From Microbacterium azadirachtae (GTDB lineage: Bacteria > Actinomycetota > Actinomycetes > Actinomycetales > Microbacteriaceae): a stretch of DNA of 46,493 bases. The stretch covers positions 1-46,493 of the forward strand of contig NZ_JYIT01000055.1 in the NCBI RefSeq assembly GCF_000956545.1, in the 5' to 3' direction. This document shows, one piece after another, positions 15,321 to 22,720 of this stretch. A program made the position numbers and the translations under genes. The notes beneath the pieces are model-generated. The model had not been told where the DNA came from. It ran no database searches and saw only the letters and a program-made list of their open reading frames with translations. Each line of letters begins with the position of its first letter. Positions within the stretch are counted from its first letter, which is position 1.

Positions 15321-15929
15321 GTGAAGGATCCGGCGCTCACCCCCCTGGGGGTGATGGTGCTCGCACTGCTGCGCGAGGGCGACATGCATCCGTACGAGAT
15401 GGCACGGCTGCTGCGCGCGCGCCGCGACGACCGGATCATCCCGATCTCCCACGGCACGCTGTACCACACGGTCTCCCGTCTGCACGGGCAGGGCCTGCTC
15501 GAGGAGGTGGGCGTCGACCGCGACGGCAACCGCCCCGAGCGCACCACCTACGCCGTCACACCCGCGGGCACCGAGGCCGTCCGCGAGTGGGTGCGGCGCG
15601 AGCTCGGCGGCAGCCGGCGGCAGACGCCGTTCCGGGTGGCGCTCGCCGAGGCGCACAACCTCGAGCGGGACGAGGTCGTCGACCTGCTCACGCAGCGGCT
15701 CGCACTGCTGAGGGACGAGCTCGAGACGCTGAGCACCTCGCTGGACGGCGCCGCGACCCGTGCCGTGCCCGAGCAGTACCTGATCGAGGTCATCCGGCAC
15801 CGGCTGCTGCTGCAGGCGGAGGTCGACTGGCTCGACACCCTGATCCCCCGGATCGCCTCCTCCGACCTCGCGTGGGGGCCGGATCCGGACCACCTTCTTG
15901 CCAAGCGAAAGGCACATCACCATGGCTGA
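15321..15929 (+). CDS. PadR-family transcriptional regulator
   Basis: 202 aa. N-terminal winged helix with the PadR pattern (TPLGVMVLALLREGDMHPYEMARLLRARRDDRIIPISHGTLYHTVSRLHGQGLLEE), then the YAVTPAGTEAVREWV wing, and a C-terminal helical dimerisation region. GGAG at 15312-15315 stands five bases before the GTG at 15321, which is preferred to a GTG two codons earlier. Its 3' end overlaps the MFS gene by eight bases, so regulator and pump are translationally coupled. It probably represses the operon through the nested palindrome upstream and is released by a drug-like ligand. Confidence 0.92.
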   Translation: MKDPALTPLGVMVLALLREGDMHPYEMARLLRARRDDRIIPISHGTLYHTVSRLHGQGLLEEVGVDRDGNRPERTTYAVTPAGTEAVREWVRRELGGSRRQTPFRVALAEAHNLERDEVVDLLTQRLALLRDELETLSTSLDGAATRAVPEQYLIEVIRHRLLLQAEVDWLDTLIPRIASSDLAWGPDPDHLLAKRKAHHHG

Positions 15930-17409
15930 ATCCGTCAGCACGTCGACCGGGGCGTACGCCGCCGGTCACAAGCCGAAGAGCCCGTGGCCCGCCCTCTGGG
16001 CCCTGGTCATCGGCTTCTTCATGATCCTCGTCGACACCACGATCGTCTCGGTCGCCAACCCCGCCATCAAGGCGGCTCTGGATCCGGCGACGAGCAACCT
16101 CGACAACGTCGTGTGGGTCACGAGCGCGTACCTGCTCGCCTATGCGGTGCCGCTGCTGATCACCGGGCGTCTCGGCGACCGGTTCGGCCCGAAGAACATC
16201 TACCTCATCGGTCTCACGATCTTCACGCTCGCCTCGCTGGGCTGCGGCCTGTCCGGCACGCTCACCGCGCTCATCGCGTTCCGCGCGGTGCAGGGCCTGG
16301 GGGCGGCGCTCATGACGCCGCAGACCATGGCCGTGATCACGCGCACCTTCCCGGCCGAGCGCCGGGGTGCGGCGATGGGCCTCTGGGGTGCGACCGCCGG
16401 CGTGGCGACCCTCGTCGGCCCGCTGGCGGGCGGCCTGCTCGTGGACGGCCTGGGCTGGGAGTGGATCTTCTTCATCAACCTGCCCGTCGGCGTGATCGGC
16501 TTCGTGCTGGCCTGGTTCCTGGTCCCGCGCCTGCAGACGCACGAGCACCGGTTCGACGTGGTGGGCGTGTTCCTCAGCGCCATCGGCCTGTTCCTCATCG
16601 TGTTCGCACTGCAGGAGGGCGAGCACTACGACTGGGCCGGCTGGATCTGGACCATGATCGCCGCGGGCGTCGTCGTGATGGCCGTGTTCCTGTGGCAGCA
16701 GGCCAAGACGCGCAGCGAGCCGCTCGTGCCGCTGGAACTGTTCCGCGACCGCAACTTCTCGGTCGCGAACCTCGGCATCGCGGCCGTGGGCTTCACCGTC
16801 ACGTCGATGTCGCTGCCGATGATGTTCTTCTACCAGCTCGCCCGCGGCCTCACCCCGACGGAGGCGGCGCTGCTGCTCATCCCGATGGCGGTGCTCTCGG
16901 GTGTGCTCGCCCCGCTCGCCGGCCGGATCCTCGACCGCGTCGATCCGCGACTGCTGCTCGTGCCCGGCCTCGGCCTGACCGTGCTCGCACTCGTCTGGTA
17001 CGCGCTGCTGATGAACCCCGACACCCCGATCGGCATGTTCCTACTGCCGTCGGCGCTCATGGGCATCGGCCAGGCCGGGATGTGGGGGCCGCTGGCCACC
17101 ACCGCGACGCGCAACCTCGCGCCGCGTCAGGCCGGCGCCGGCGCGGGCATCTACAACACCACCCGCACGATCGGCTCCGTGCTGGGATCCGCCGCGATCG
17201 CCGCATTCATGCAGAACCGTCTCGTCGAGAACCTGCCCGGGGCGGCCGACCACGGCGGCGACTTCGGCGCGGGCAAGCTGCCCGAGTTCGTGGTGATGGG
17301 CTTCGCCGCGGCGATGTCGCAGACAATGGTGCTGCCGACGCTGGTGCTGGCCGCCGGCGTGATCGCGATCCTGTTCATGAAGCGCCCGGAGCACCTCCGC
17401 GCGCGCTGA
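15922..17409 (+). CDS. DHA2-family MFS drug efflux transporter (EmrB/QacA type)
   Basis: 495 aa with about 14 membrane helices, the size of the DHA2 family. Marks: LVDTTIVSVANPAI in helix 1, WVTSAYLLAYAVPLLITGRLGDRFGPKNIY (motif A), and GAALMTPQTMAVITRTFPAERRGAAMGLWG followed by the motif C-like GPLAGGLLVDGLGWEWIFFINLPVG. It probably exports hydrophobic drugs by proton antiport. ATG at 15922 lies inside the end of padR (ATGGCTGA contains the padR stop). Substrate unknown; regulation by the neighbouring PadR is inferred from operon structure. Confidence 0.93.
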   Translation: MAESVSTSTGAYAAGHKPKSPWPALWALVIGFFMILVDTTIVSVANPAIKAALDPATSNLDNVVWVTSAYLLAYAVPLLITGRLGDRFGPKNIYLIGLTIFTLASLGCGLSGTLTALIAFRAVQGLGAALMTPQTMAVITRTFPAERRGAAMGLWGATAGVATLVGPLAGGLLVDGLGWEWIFFINLPVGVIGFVLAWFLVPRLQTHEHRFDVVGVFLSAIGLFLIVFALQEGEHYDWAGWIWTMIAAGVVVMAVFLWQQAKTRSEPLVPLELFRDRNFSVANLGIAAVGFTVTSMSLPMMFFYQLARGLTPTEAALLLIPMAVLSGVLAPLAGRILDRVDPRLLLVPGLGLTVLALVWYALLMNPDTPIGMFLLPSALMGIGQAGMWGPLATTATRNLAPRQAGAGAGIYNTTRTIGSVLGSAAIAAFMQNRLVENLPGAADHGGDFGAGKLPEFVVMGFAAAMSQTMVLPTLVLAAGVIAILFMKRPEHLRAR

Positions 17410-17437
17410 GCCTCCGGGTCGGGACTCTCCACCCCTG

Positions 17438-17523
17438 GCGTTTCCCTCCTCCGACCGTCATTCCCTCCCCCACGGACGCCCGGAGGGGGGAGGGAATGAC
17501 GGTATGCGGGGGGAAACGCGCGC
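17438..17523. repeat. CCCTCC-family palindrome, copy B
   Basis: The best-formed copy: left ACCGTCATTCCCTCCCCC pairs with right GGGGGAGGGAATGACGGT, inside outer GCGTTTCC/GGAAACGC. Lies between the convergent MFS and purD genes and may terminate both. Confidence 0.85.
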
Positions 17524-17575
17524 TCGCGCCGCGGTGGCGTCGCGCGCCGCGGCCGCTACTCCGCCGCGGCGGCGG

Positions 17576-18853
17576 CTACTCCGCGACGCGGGCGGCGATG
17601 TCGGTGCGGTGGTGGGCGCCGTCGAGGCGGATCCGTCCGAGCGCCTCGTACGCGCGGGCGCGCGCGTCCGCGAAGCCGGATCCGGTCGCGACCACGTTCA
17701 GCACGCGGCCGCCGGTCGCGATGAGGTTGCCGCCGGGCGCGTCGGGGCCTGCCGTCGCCGCGTGCACGATCCCGACCCCTTCGACGGCGGCGGCCTCGGC
17801 CAGGCCCTCGATCGGCCTTCCGGTCTGCGGCGCCTCGGGGTAGCCCTCGCTCGCGAGCACCACGGTGATCGCGACCTCGTCCGAGAACTCCGGCTGCGGC
17901 TGGTCCTCAAGGGTGCCGGTGGCGGCGGCGAGCAGCAGCTGCGACAGCGGCGTGCGCAGCCGGGGCAGCACCACCTGGGTCTCCGGGTCGCCGAAGCGGG
18001 CGTTGAACTCGATCACGCGCACGCCGGCGGGGGTGAGGATGAGGCCCGCGTAGAGCAGGCCGATGAACGGCGTGCCCTCGGAGTCGAGCTGCTTCACGAC
18101 GGGGAGCGCGACGGTGCGGGTGACCTCCTCGACGAACGCCGCCTCACTGCCGAACTGCTCGGCGAGCCAGGGCAGCGGTGAGTACGCGCCCATGCCGCCG
18201 GTGTTCGGGCCCTCGTCGCCGTCGAAGGCGCGCTTGAAGTCCTGGGCGGGGCTCAGCGCGCGCACGGTGTCGCCGTCGCTGAGGAAGAACAGGGAGACCT
18301 CGGGGCCGGTGAGGAACTCCTCGATCAGCACCGGGCCGTGCGGCAGGTAGTGCTGGGCGTGCGCGAGGGCGGCCTCGCGATCGTCGGTGACGATCACGCC
18401 CTTGCCCGCGGCGAGGCCGTCGGCCTTGACCACGTACGGGGCGCCGAGGTCGTCGAACGCGGCCTCGACCTCGGCGGCGGTCGCGGCGCGGACGGCACGG
18501 CCGGTCGGCACCGAGGCGGCCTCCATGATCCGCTTGGCGAAGGCCTTGGAGCCCTCGAGCTGTGCGGCCGCGCGCCCGGGCCCGAACACCGGGATGCCAT
18601 GCTCACGGACCACGTCGGCGACGCCGGCGACCAGCGGCGCCTCGGGTCCGATCACGACGAGATCCACGCCGTGCTCGTCCGCGAAGGCACGCACGGCGGA
18701 GCCGTCCATCGGGTCGACCTCGACCAGGGTCGCGTCCTGCGCGATGCCGGCGTTGCCCGGCGCGCAGAGGATCTCGTGCGCGGACCCTTCGGCGCGCAGA
18801 GCGAGGATGATCGCGTGCTCACGAGCACCGGAACCGAGGACGAGGATCTTCAC
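17576..18853 (-). CDS. purD: Phosphoribosylamine-glycine ligase (GAR synthetase)
   Basis: ATP-grasp ligase of 425 aa: phosphoribosylamine + glycine + ATP gives GAR, step two of IMP synthesis. Seen: MKILVLGSGAREHAI at the N-terminus, VIGPEAPLVAGVAD, the ATP-grasp glycine loop VVKADGLAAGKGVIV, PNTGGMGAYSP, and the metal-binding VIEFNARFGDPETQ. Start GTG at 18853 with TAGGCT six bases before it. Length and motif order are normal and no damage is seen. Convergent with the MFS gene across a palindromic repeat. Confidence 0.97.
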   Translation of the reverse strand: MKILVLGSGAREHAIILALRAEGSAHEILCAPGNAGIAQDATLVEVDPMDGSAVRAFADEHGVDLVVIGPEAPLVAGVADVVREHGIPVFGPGRAAAQLEGSKAFAKRIMEAASVPTGRAVRAATAAEVEAAFDDLGAPYVVKADGLAAGKGVIVTDDREAALAHAQHYLPHGPVLIEEFLTGPEVSLFFLSDGDTVRALSPAQDFKRAFDGDEGPNTGGMGAYSPLPWLAEQFGSEAAFVEEVTRTVALPVVKQLDSEGTPFIGLLYAGLILTPAGVRVIEFNARFGDPETQVVLPRLRTPLSQLLLAAATGTLEDQPQPEFSDEVAITVVLASEGYPEAPQTGRPIEGLAEAAAVEGVGIVHAATAGPDAPGGNLIATGGRVLNVVATGSGFADARARAYEALGRIRLDGAHHRTDIAARVAE

Positions 18854-18865
18854 CCGCCCAGCCTA
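18854..18865 (-). promoter_or_regulatory. Leaderless-type -10 of purD
   Basis: TAGGCT (18865 to 18860, minus strand), six bases, then GTG. Confidence 0.55.
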
Positions 18866-18921
18866 CCGAGCGGGACTTCGGCGGCGCGGCGCGTTTCGCG
18901 GGGCCGTCTCCCTCGACGCGC

Positions 18922-19049
18922 GGCCATTCTGCAGGGCGCCGTGGTGTTGTGCAGGGTGAGAGGAGCGACCAGCCCGGTCTTCCGGGCGGATCTCCGCGGA
19001 TTCGGCGGGGTCACCCTGCAGAACGGCCGGCCCTCCCTGCACAACGGCC
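18922..19049. repeat. Long interrupted palindrome upstream of purD
   Basis: Left arm 18922-18959 and right arm 19011-19049 each carry TTCTGCAGGG and TTGTGCAGGG-type blocks in inverted order, ending in TGCAGGGTGA / TCACCCTGCA. The centre holds a smaller hairpin around AGCCCGG/CCGGGC. It lies 31 bases beyond the NUDIX stop codon (minus strand). Confidence 0.75.
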
Positions 19050-19079
19050 CGGACGCTCCCGTGACCTCTGCCGCGCTGG

Positions 19080-19778
19080 TCAGACCTCGAGGCGGATCGG
19101 GCGCTCGTCGGCGCGGTCCCAGGGCAGCGTCCACCCGGCGGCGTCGAAAAGCCCGTCCAGGACCATCGCGGTGAAGCCCCAGACGATCGTGCCGTCGACG
19201 TCGAACGCCGGACCGCGGAACGTCTGCCCCATCCGGGTCAGCGTCGAGGTGAACCGGGTCGCCGGGTCGAGCAGCGTCGCCACGGGCACCCGGAACACCT
19301 GCACGGTCTCGGCGTGGTCCACCGCGACGACGCGGGAAGGCTCGCGCCACCACCCCAGCACCGGCGTCACGAGGTGGTTGCTGGCGGCGAGGGGGATCTC
19401 CGGCAAGGTCGCCAGGATCTCGACGCCGGACGGATCCAGTCCGGTCTCCTCCTGCGCCTCGCGCAGTGCGGTGGCGGCCGCATCCGCATCCTCCGGCTCG
19501 CTGCGCCCGCCGGGGAACGACACCTGCCCCGGATGCGAGGAGAGGGTCGCGGCGCGGCGCTGCAGGAGGACGTCGAGGTCCGCCGGCACGGTGATCGCGT
19601 CGGCGTCGGAGGGCTCGTCGTCGAGCCGGCCGAAGAGGATGAGCACCGATGCCGGGTTCGGCTCGTCGACCGCGGGAAGGCGGTCGAGCCCGATCGTGCC
19701 CCGTGCCGCCGCCGCGAGCAGATCGGCGCGCGCACCCGCGGCGGCGCCGGCGGCGGAGGTCTCGGTCGAGGAAGTCAT
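19080..19778 (-). CDS. NUDIX hydrolase, CoA-pyrophosphatase type
   Basis: 232 aa. It carries the CoAse signature LLQRRAATLSSHPGQVSFPGGRSEPEDADAAATALREAQEETGL, in which the NUDIX box REAQEETGL supplies the metal-binding glutamates. Family members hydrolyse coenzyme A or its derivatives to phosphopantetheine and ADP. The N-terminal 40 residues are Ala-rich and variable. Start: ATG at 19778 has TAGGCT seven bases before it; a GTG one codon earlier is possible. It is divergent from the SCP2-like gene, with the two leaderless promoters back to back in 37 bases. Confidence 0.85.
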   Translation of the reverse strand: MTSSTETSAAGAAAGARADLLAAAARGTIGLDRLPAVDEPNPASVLILFGRLDDEPSDADAITVPADLDVLLQRRAATLSSHPGQVSFPGGRSEPEDADAAATALREAQEETGLDPSGVEILATLPEIPLAASNHLVTPVLGWWREPSRVVAVDHAETVQVFRVPVATLLDPATRFTSTLTRMGQTFRGPAFDVDGTIVWGFTAMVLDGLFDAAGWTLPWDRADERPIRLEV

Positions 19779-19791
19779 CACGCCGAGCCTA
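19779..19791 (-). promoter_or_regulatory. -10 of the NUDIX gene
   Basis: TAGGCT (19791 to 19786, minus strand), seven bases before ATG. Confidence 0.5.
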
Positions 19792-19803
19792 TGCCCGCGT
19801 GCC

Positions 19804-19815
19804 TAGGCTGGATCC
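19804..19815 (+). promoter_or_regulatory. Leaderless-type -10 of the SCP2-like gene
   Basis: TAGGCT at 19804-19809, then GGATCC, then ATG at 19816. Confidence 0.55.
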
Positions 19816-20184
19816 ATGGCCAGCAGGATCGACACGACCGCGGGGCGCGCCGCGCTCGACGCCGCCCGTGCCGCGCTCGCGGCCGGGGAGAGACCCGCGC
19901 GCGCCGACTACGCCACGGCGGTGCGCTATCTGCTGCAGCTGCTCGACGAGAAGGCGCCCGGCAACAGCGTCGAGGTGCGGGTTCCGCCGTTCGGGGCGGT
20001 GCAGGTGGTGCAGGGCCCCCGTCACACCCGGGGCACACCGCCGAACGTCGTCGAGCTGGATCCCGCCACGTGGATCGCGGTCGCGACCGGATCCGAGACG
20101 TGGGCGGCGGCGGTCGACGCGGGCCGGATCCACGCGTCCGGGACGCGCGCCGACCTCACCGAGCTGCTGCCGCTGCGCCCCTGA
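19816..20184 (+). CDS. Sterol-carrier-protein family (SCP2-like) small protein
   Basis: 122 aa. The N-terminal 45 residues are helical (AALDAARAALAAGERPARADYATAVRYLLQLLDEKAPGNSVEVRVPPFGAVQVV). The C-terminal part, VVELDPATWIAVATGSETWAAAVDAGRIHASGTRADLTELLPL, matches the end of the actinobacterial sterol-carrier-like proteins, with the D-P-x-T-W-I-A-V-A-T-G and G-R-I-x-A-S-G-x-R-A-D-L motifs. This family is linked to mycothiol-maleylpyruvate-isomerase-like folds and to lipid binding, but the role of the short form is unknown. Leaderless start. Confidence 0.8.
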   Translation: MASRIDTTAGRAALDAARAALAAGERPARADYATAVRYLLQLLDEKAPGNSVEVRVPPFGAVQVVQGPRHTRGTPPNVVELDPATWIAVATGSETWAAAVDAGRIHASGTRADLTELLPLRP

Positions 20185-20223
20185 TCCGGCGACGCAGCGC
20201 GCGGTGCGCGCCTGCCGAGATCC

Positions 20224-20280
20224 GGTGACCTGACCGAGATCAGGCGATCCTCCCCGAATCCTCCTGTTCTCGGTCACCTC
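20224..20280. repeat. Imperfect inverted repeat after the SCP2-like gene
   Basis: TGACCGAGATCAGG (about 20231-20244) is mirrored by TCCTGTTCTCGGTCA (about 20262-20276) with a few mismatches. Possible terminator or member of the same class of gene-end palindromes. Confidence 0.5.
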
Positions 20281-20355
20281 GCCTGTTCCCGGGTATCGAT
20301 CCTGAGAGACCGTGGGAGGCCGGGGGACCCCGGGGCGGCGCACAGACCGGCGTGG

Positions 20356-20367
20356 GACAATGGATCC
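20356..20367 (+). promoter_or_regulatory. -10 of the small membrane protein gene
   Basis: GACAAT at 20356-20361, then GGATCC, then ATG at 20368. Confidence 0.45.
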
Positions 20368-20685
20368 ATGAGCACGTCGCAGCCGCACCGCACGCCCGAG
20401 ATCGAGATCGCGCGTGTCCGTCGTGCGCCGCGCTGGGGCGTCTTCCTCGGGATCGGCGTGGGCGTGGGCGTGGTCGTCGCGTTCCTGCTGACGGCGTTCG
20501 GCAGCTTCGAGGCGTCCAAGGCCACCCAGGTGGCCTATCCGTTCGGCCAGGTCTTCGGCTTCCTGCTGCTGTGGACGGTGCCGGCCGGGATCGCCGTGTT
20601 CGGCGTGATCGCCCTGCTGCTCGAGCGCGCCGCGCGCCGCAGCGAGCGCGTCGTGCGCGTCGACCACGAGACGATCGCCGAGTAG
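20368..20685 (+). CDS. Small two-helix membrane protein
   Basis: 105 aa. Hydrophobic helices at about 24-45 (GVFLGIGVGVGVVVAFLLTAF) and 65-87 (FGFLLLWTVPAGIAVFGVIALLL), followed by a short charged tail (ERAARRSERVVRVDHETI). I have the impression that similar small proteins occur near purine genes in other Micrococcales, but know no function. Leaderless-type start. Alternatives such as a transporter subunit cannot be tested from sequence alone. Confidence 0.7.
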   Translation: MSTSQPHRTPEIEIARVRRAPRWGVFLGIGVGVGVVVAFLLTAFGSFEASKATQVAYPFGQVFGFLLLWTVPAGIAVFGVIALLLERAARRSERVVRVDHETIAE

Positions 20686-20742
20686 TCCGCGTCCGCGGGC
20701 GCTCTGAGGCGCGGGACGCGCAGGCCGTAGGTCGAGGCCGTC

Positions 20743-21342
20743 TCAGGCCACTTCGGCGATCACGGGGCGGATCGCGGTGTCGAAGTCGACCGGGTCGTGC
20801 CGGAGCGTGTCCGTGACCGCGATGCTGAACGCGCCGATGCGCCAGATGCCGCGCTGGGCGAGCGGCAGCACGTGCACGTTCAGCTCGAACGAGTGCGCCC
20901 GGCGCCCGGTGTCGCGCTCGAACTCCGCGAGCGCCGCCGCATACGCGCGGTAGGGATCCCCGGTGCCGGAGACCGAGCGGGCGTAGCGCTGCTGCGCGTC
21001 CTTCGCGTAGTGCAGCACGTCGGCGGCGAACGGAATGATCGCGGTGCGCAGCCGCTCGGCGCCGCGGGCGGGCAGCGCCACGATGGTCTCGAAGCCGTCG
21101 ATCAGCTCCAGCGGCGTCGCGGACGGGTGGGTGACGGGCTCGACGGTCATCTCCCAGTAGGCCCGCCACTGCCGCTCGAGCGCGTCGTCGGCCTCGCCGT
21201 CGTCGAAGGCCCGGCGCGGATGGTCGCGCAGCGGGGGCAGCTCGGCCGGCACCTTGATCCCGAGCCGCTGACGCAGGGCGAGGGCGACCAGCACCGGGAT
21301 GCCGGCCTCCTCGCGCACAAGCCACTGCGGCTTCTCCGTCAT
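20743..21342 (-). CDS. Conserved uncharacterised soluble protein
   Basis: 199 aa, no signal peptide or membrane segment. It begins MTEKPQWLVREEAGIPVLVALALRQRLG, has a Trp/Tyr-rich centre (ERQWRAYWEMTVEP), a helical stretch with YAKDAQQRYARSVSGTGDPYRAYAAALAEFERDTGRRAHSFELNVHVLPLAQRGIW, and ends in a regular strand/helix pattern. I recall related actinobacterial proteins, some labelled as dehydrogenases, but no cofactor or metal motif supports that. TACCAT six bases before the ATG indicates a leaderless transcript. Convergent with the small membrane protein. Confidence 0.75.
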   Translation of the reverse strand: MTEKPQWLVREEAGIPVLVALALRQRLGIKVPAELPPLRDHPRRAFDDGEADDALERQWRAYWEMTVEPVTHPSATPLELIDGFETIVALPARGAERLRTAIIPFAADVLHYAKDAQQRYARSVSGTGDPYRAYAAALAEFERDTGRRAHSFELNVHVLPLAQRGIWRIGAFSIAVTDTLRHDPVDFDTAIRPVIAEVA

Positions 21343-21354
21343 GGCCTAATGGTA
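21343..21354 (-). promoter_or_regulatory. Leaderless-type -10
   Basis: TACCAT (21354 to 21349, minus strand), six bases, then ATG at 21342. Confidence 0.5.
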
Positions 21355-21390
21355 CGGATTCCCGGGCTCCGTGGAGCGGCCGATTCCGGT

Positions 21391-21448
21391 TTCGAGGAGC
21401 GATGTCCGTCGTGGAGCCGCAGGGAGGCGACGAACACCGCTCCTCGGA
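21391..21448. terminator. 21-bp-arm imperfect palindrome after the serine hydrolase
   Basis: Arms 21391-21411 and 21428-21448 pair at 18 of 21 positions (TTCGAGGAGCGATG... / ...CACCGCTCCTCGGA), 16-base loop, 13 bases past the serine-hydrolase stop codon on the minus strand. Confidence 0.7.
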
Positions 21449-21460
21449 CGGAAGGGCGGG

Positions 21461-22720
21461 TCAGCCGATCGTGCGTGCGACGGCGTCGAACGCACGGATG
21501 GTCCACAGCAGGCGCTCGCCGTCCTGCGGCGTCGGCCAGCTCGAGAGCTTGGCGGCGACGACGTCGGCCGCACGGTTGACGTAGACCATCTGGCCGTGGA
21601 TGCCGAGCGCGAGGAACACGTCGGATCCCGGATACGGGAACCAGAAGCCGTTGCGGTACATGCCGCCCGGCATGAGGGTGGGCTCGGCCGCGTTGGCGAA
21701 CGCCGCGCGCGAGTCGGGCGCTCCGGCGAGTGTCTCCGCGATCCACGCGGCAGGCAGCACCTGCCGGCCGTCCAGCGCGGCCCCGTCGCGCAGGAACAGC
21801 GTGCCGAAGCGCAGCAGATCACGCAGCGACGCCGAGACGCCGCCGTCGAACATCCCGGATCCGACCGCGTCGACGCCGACGTTGGCCCCGAACTCCGCGC
21901 CCATCGGACCCCACAGCCGCTCCGACATCAGGTCGGCCGCGTGGATCCCGGTCGCTCCCTCGAGCACGAACGCCAGTGCGTCGGTCTCGCAGGACTTGTA
22001 GTCGAAGCGTCCGCCGTGCGGGCCGTCGGCGCCGAGGGTGGCGAGGAAGTCGCGGAGCGTGTGCGGGGTGTCCGGATGCCGACGCGGCGCCCAGCCGATG
22101 GCCTCCTCGAGCAGGCGCACCTCGGCGTTCTCATCCAGATACGCCTCGGAGAACCGCACCCCGGTGCGCATGTCCAGCAGATCGCGCACGCGTGCGCCGT
22201 CGTACCCGGAGCCGGCCAGCGCCGGGACGTAGGCCGTGACCTGCGCACCCGGATCCAGCTCTCCCGCGCCCATGAGCGTGCCGGCGACGGCGGTGGTCAG
22301 CGACTTGCTCACCGACATCAGCAGATGCAGCACGCTCGGCGACATCGTCCCGACGTACTGCTCGCCCATCACCGCGCCGTCGCGGGCGACGATCCAGCCG
22401 TCCGTGAAGGTCGAGGCCATCACGTCCTCGAACGGCGCCGAGCGGGGCTCCCACGGATGCGGGACGTCGATGTGCGCGAGATCCGCGGGCACGCTGGGCA
22501 AGGCCAGGGTGCGCCCGTGCGAGGAGATCTCGTGCACCGGCAGGAAGTCGGCCATGTGCTGCATCGACCAGCGCAGGTTCGGCTCCTGCTGCCACGCTTC
22601 GAGGGGTGGGATGAACCCGTCGACGGGGCGTCCGTCCGGGGCGGGCGGGGGCACGGCTGCCGCGGCCGGGGTCATGCCGTTCCAGAGGTCCGTCGACGGG
22701 GGCGTCACATCACCGCTCAT
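21461..22720 (-). CDS. Class C beta-lactamase-fold serine hydrolase, NylB-like
   Basis: 419 aa, no signal peptide. The active-site SxxK is S136-V-S-K139 in LLMSVSKSLTTAVAG. Tyr241 in FDYKSCETDALAFVLE is the second catalytic element, and GIHGQMVYVN stands where penicillin-binding proteins have KTG. This set is that of 6-aminohexanoate-dimer hydrolase NylB and its relatives, which cleave or form amide and ester bonds; the S-K to Y spacing (105) is close to NylB (103). It begins inside the stop of the ATP-grasp gene (ATGA), so both are made together. Inference: the pair makes and breaks an amide-like bond in one metabolite. It is not a resistance beta-lactamase on this evidence. Confidence 0.88.
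   Translation of the reverse strand: MSGDVTPPSTDLWNGMTPAAAAVPPPAPDGRPVDGFIPPLEAWQQEPNLRWSMQHMADFLPVHEISSHGRTLALPSVPADLAHIDVPHPWEPRSAPFEDVMASTFTDGWIVARDGAVMGEQYVGTMSPSVLHLLMSVSKSLTTAVAGTLMGAGELDPGAQVTAYVPALAGSGYDGARVRDLLDMRTGVRFSEAYLDENAEVRLLEEAIGWAPRRHPDTPHTLRDFLATLGADGPHGGRFDYKSCETDALAFVLEGATGIHAADLMSERLWGPMGAEFGANVGVDAVGSGMFDGGVSASLRDLLRFGTLFLRDGAALDGRQVLPAAWIAETLAGAPDSRAAFANAAEPTLMPGGMYRNGFWFPYPGSDVFLALGIHGQMVYVNRAADVVAAKLSSWPTPQDGERLLWTIRAFDAVARTIG

Noticed and set aside
14592..15941. Long upstream extension of the purC frame
   Set aside because: It runs antisense through the GNAT and padR genes; PurC family length and the -10 spacing fix the start at 14591.
21461..22720. Antibiotic-resistance beta-lactamase
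   Set aside because: No signal peptide, GIHGQ in place of KTG, and coupling to a ligase gene point to a NylB-type hydrolase.
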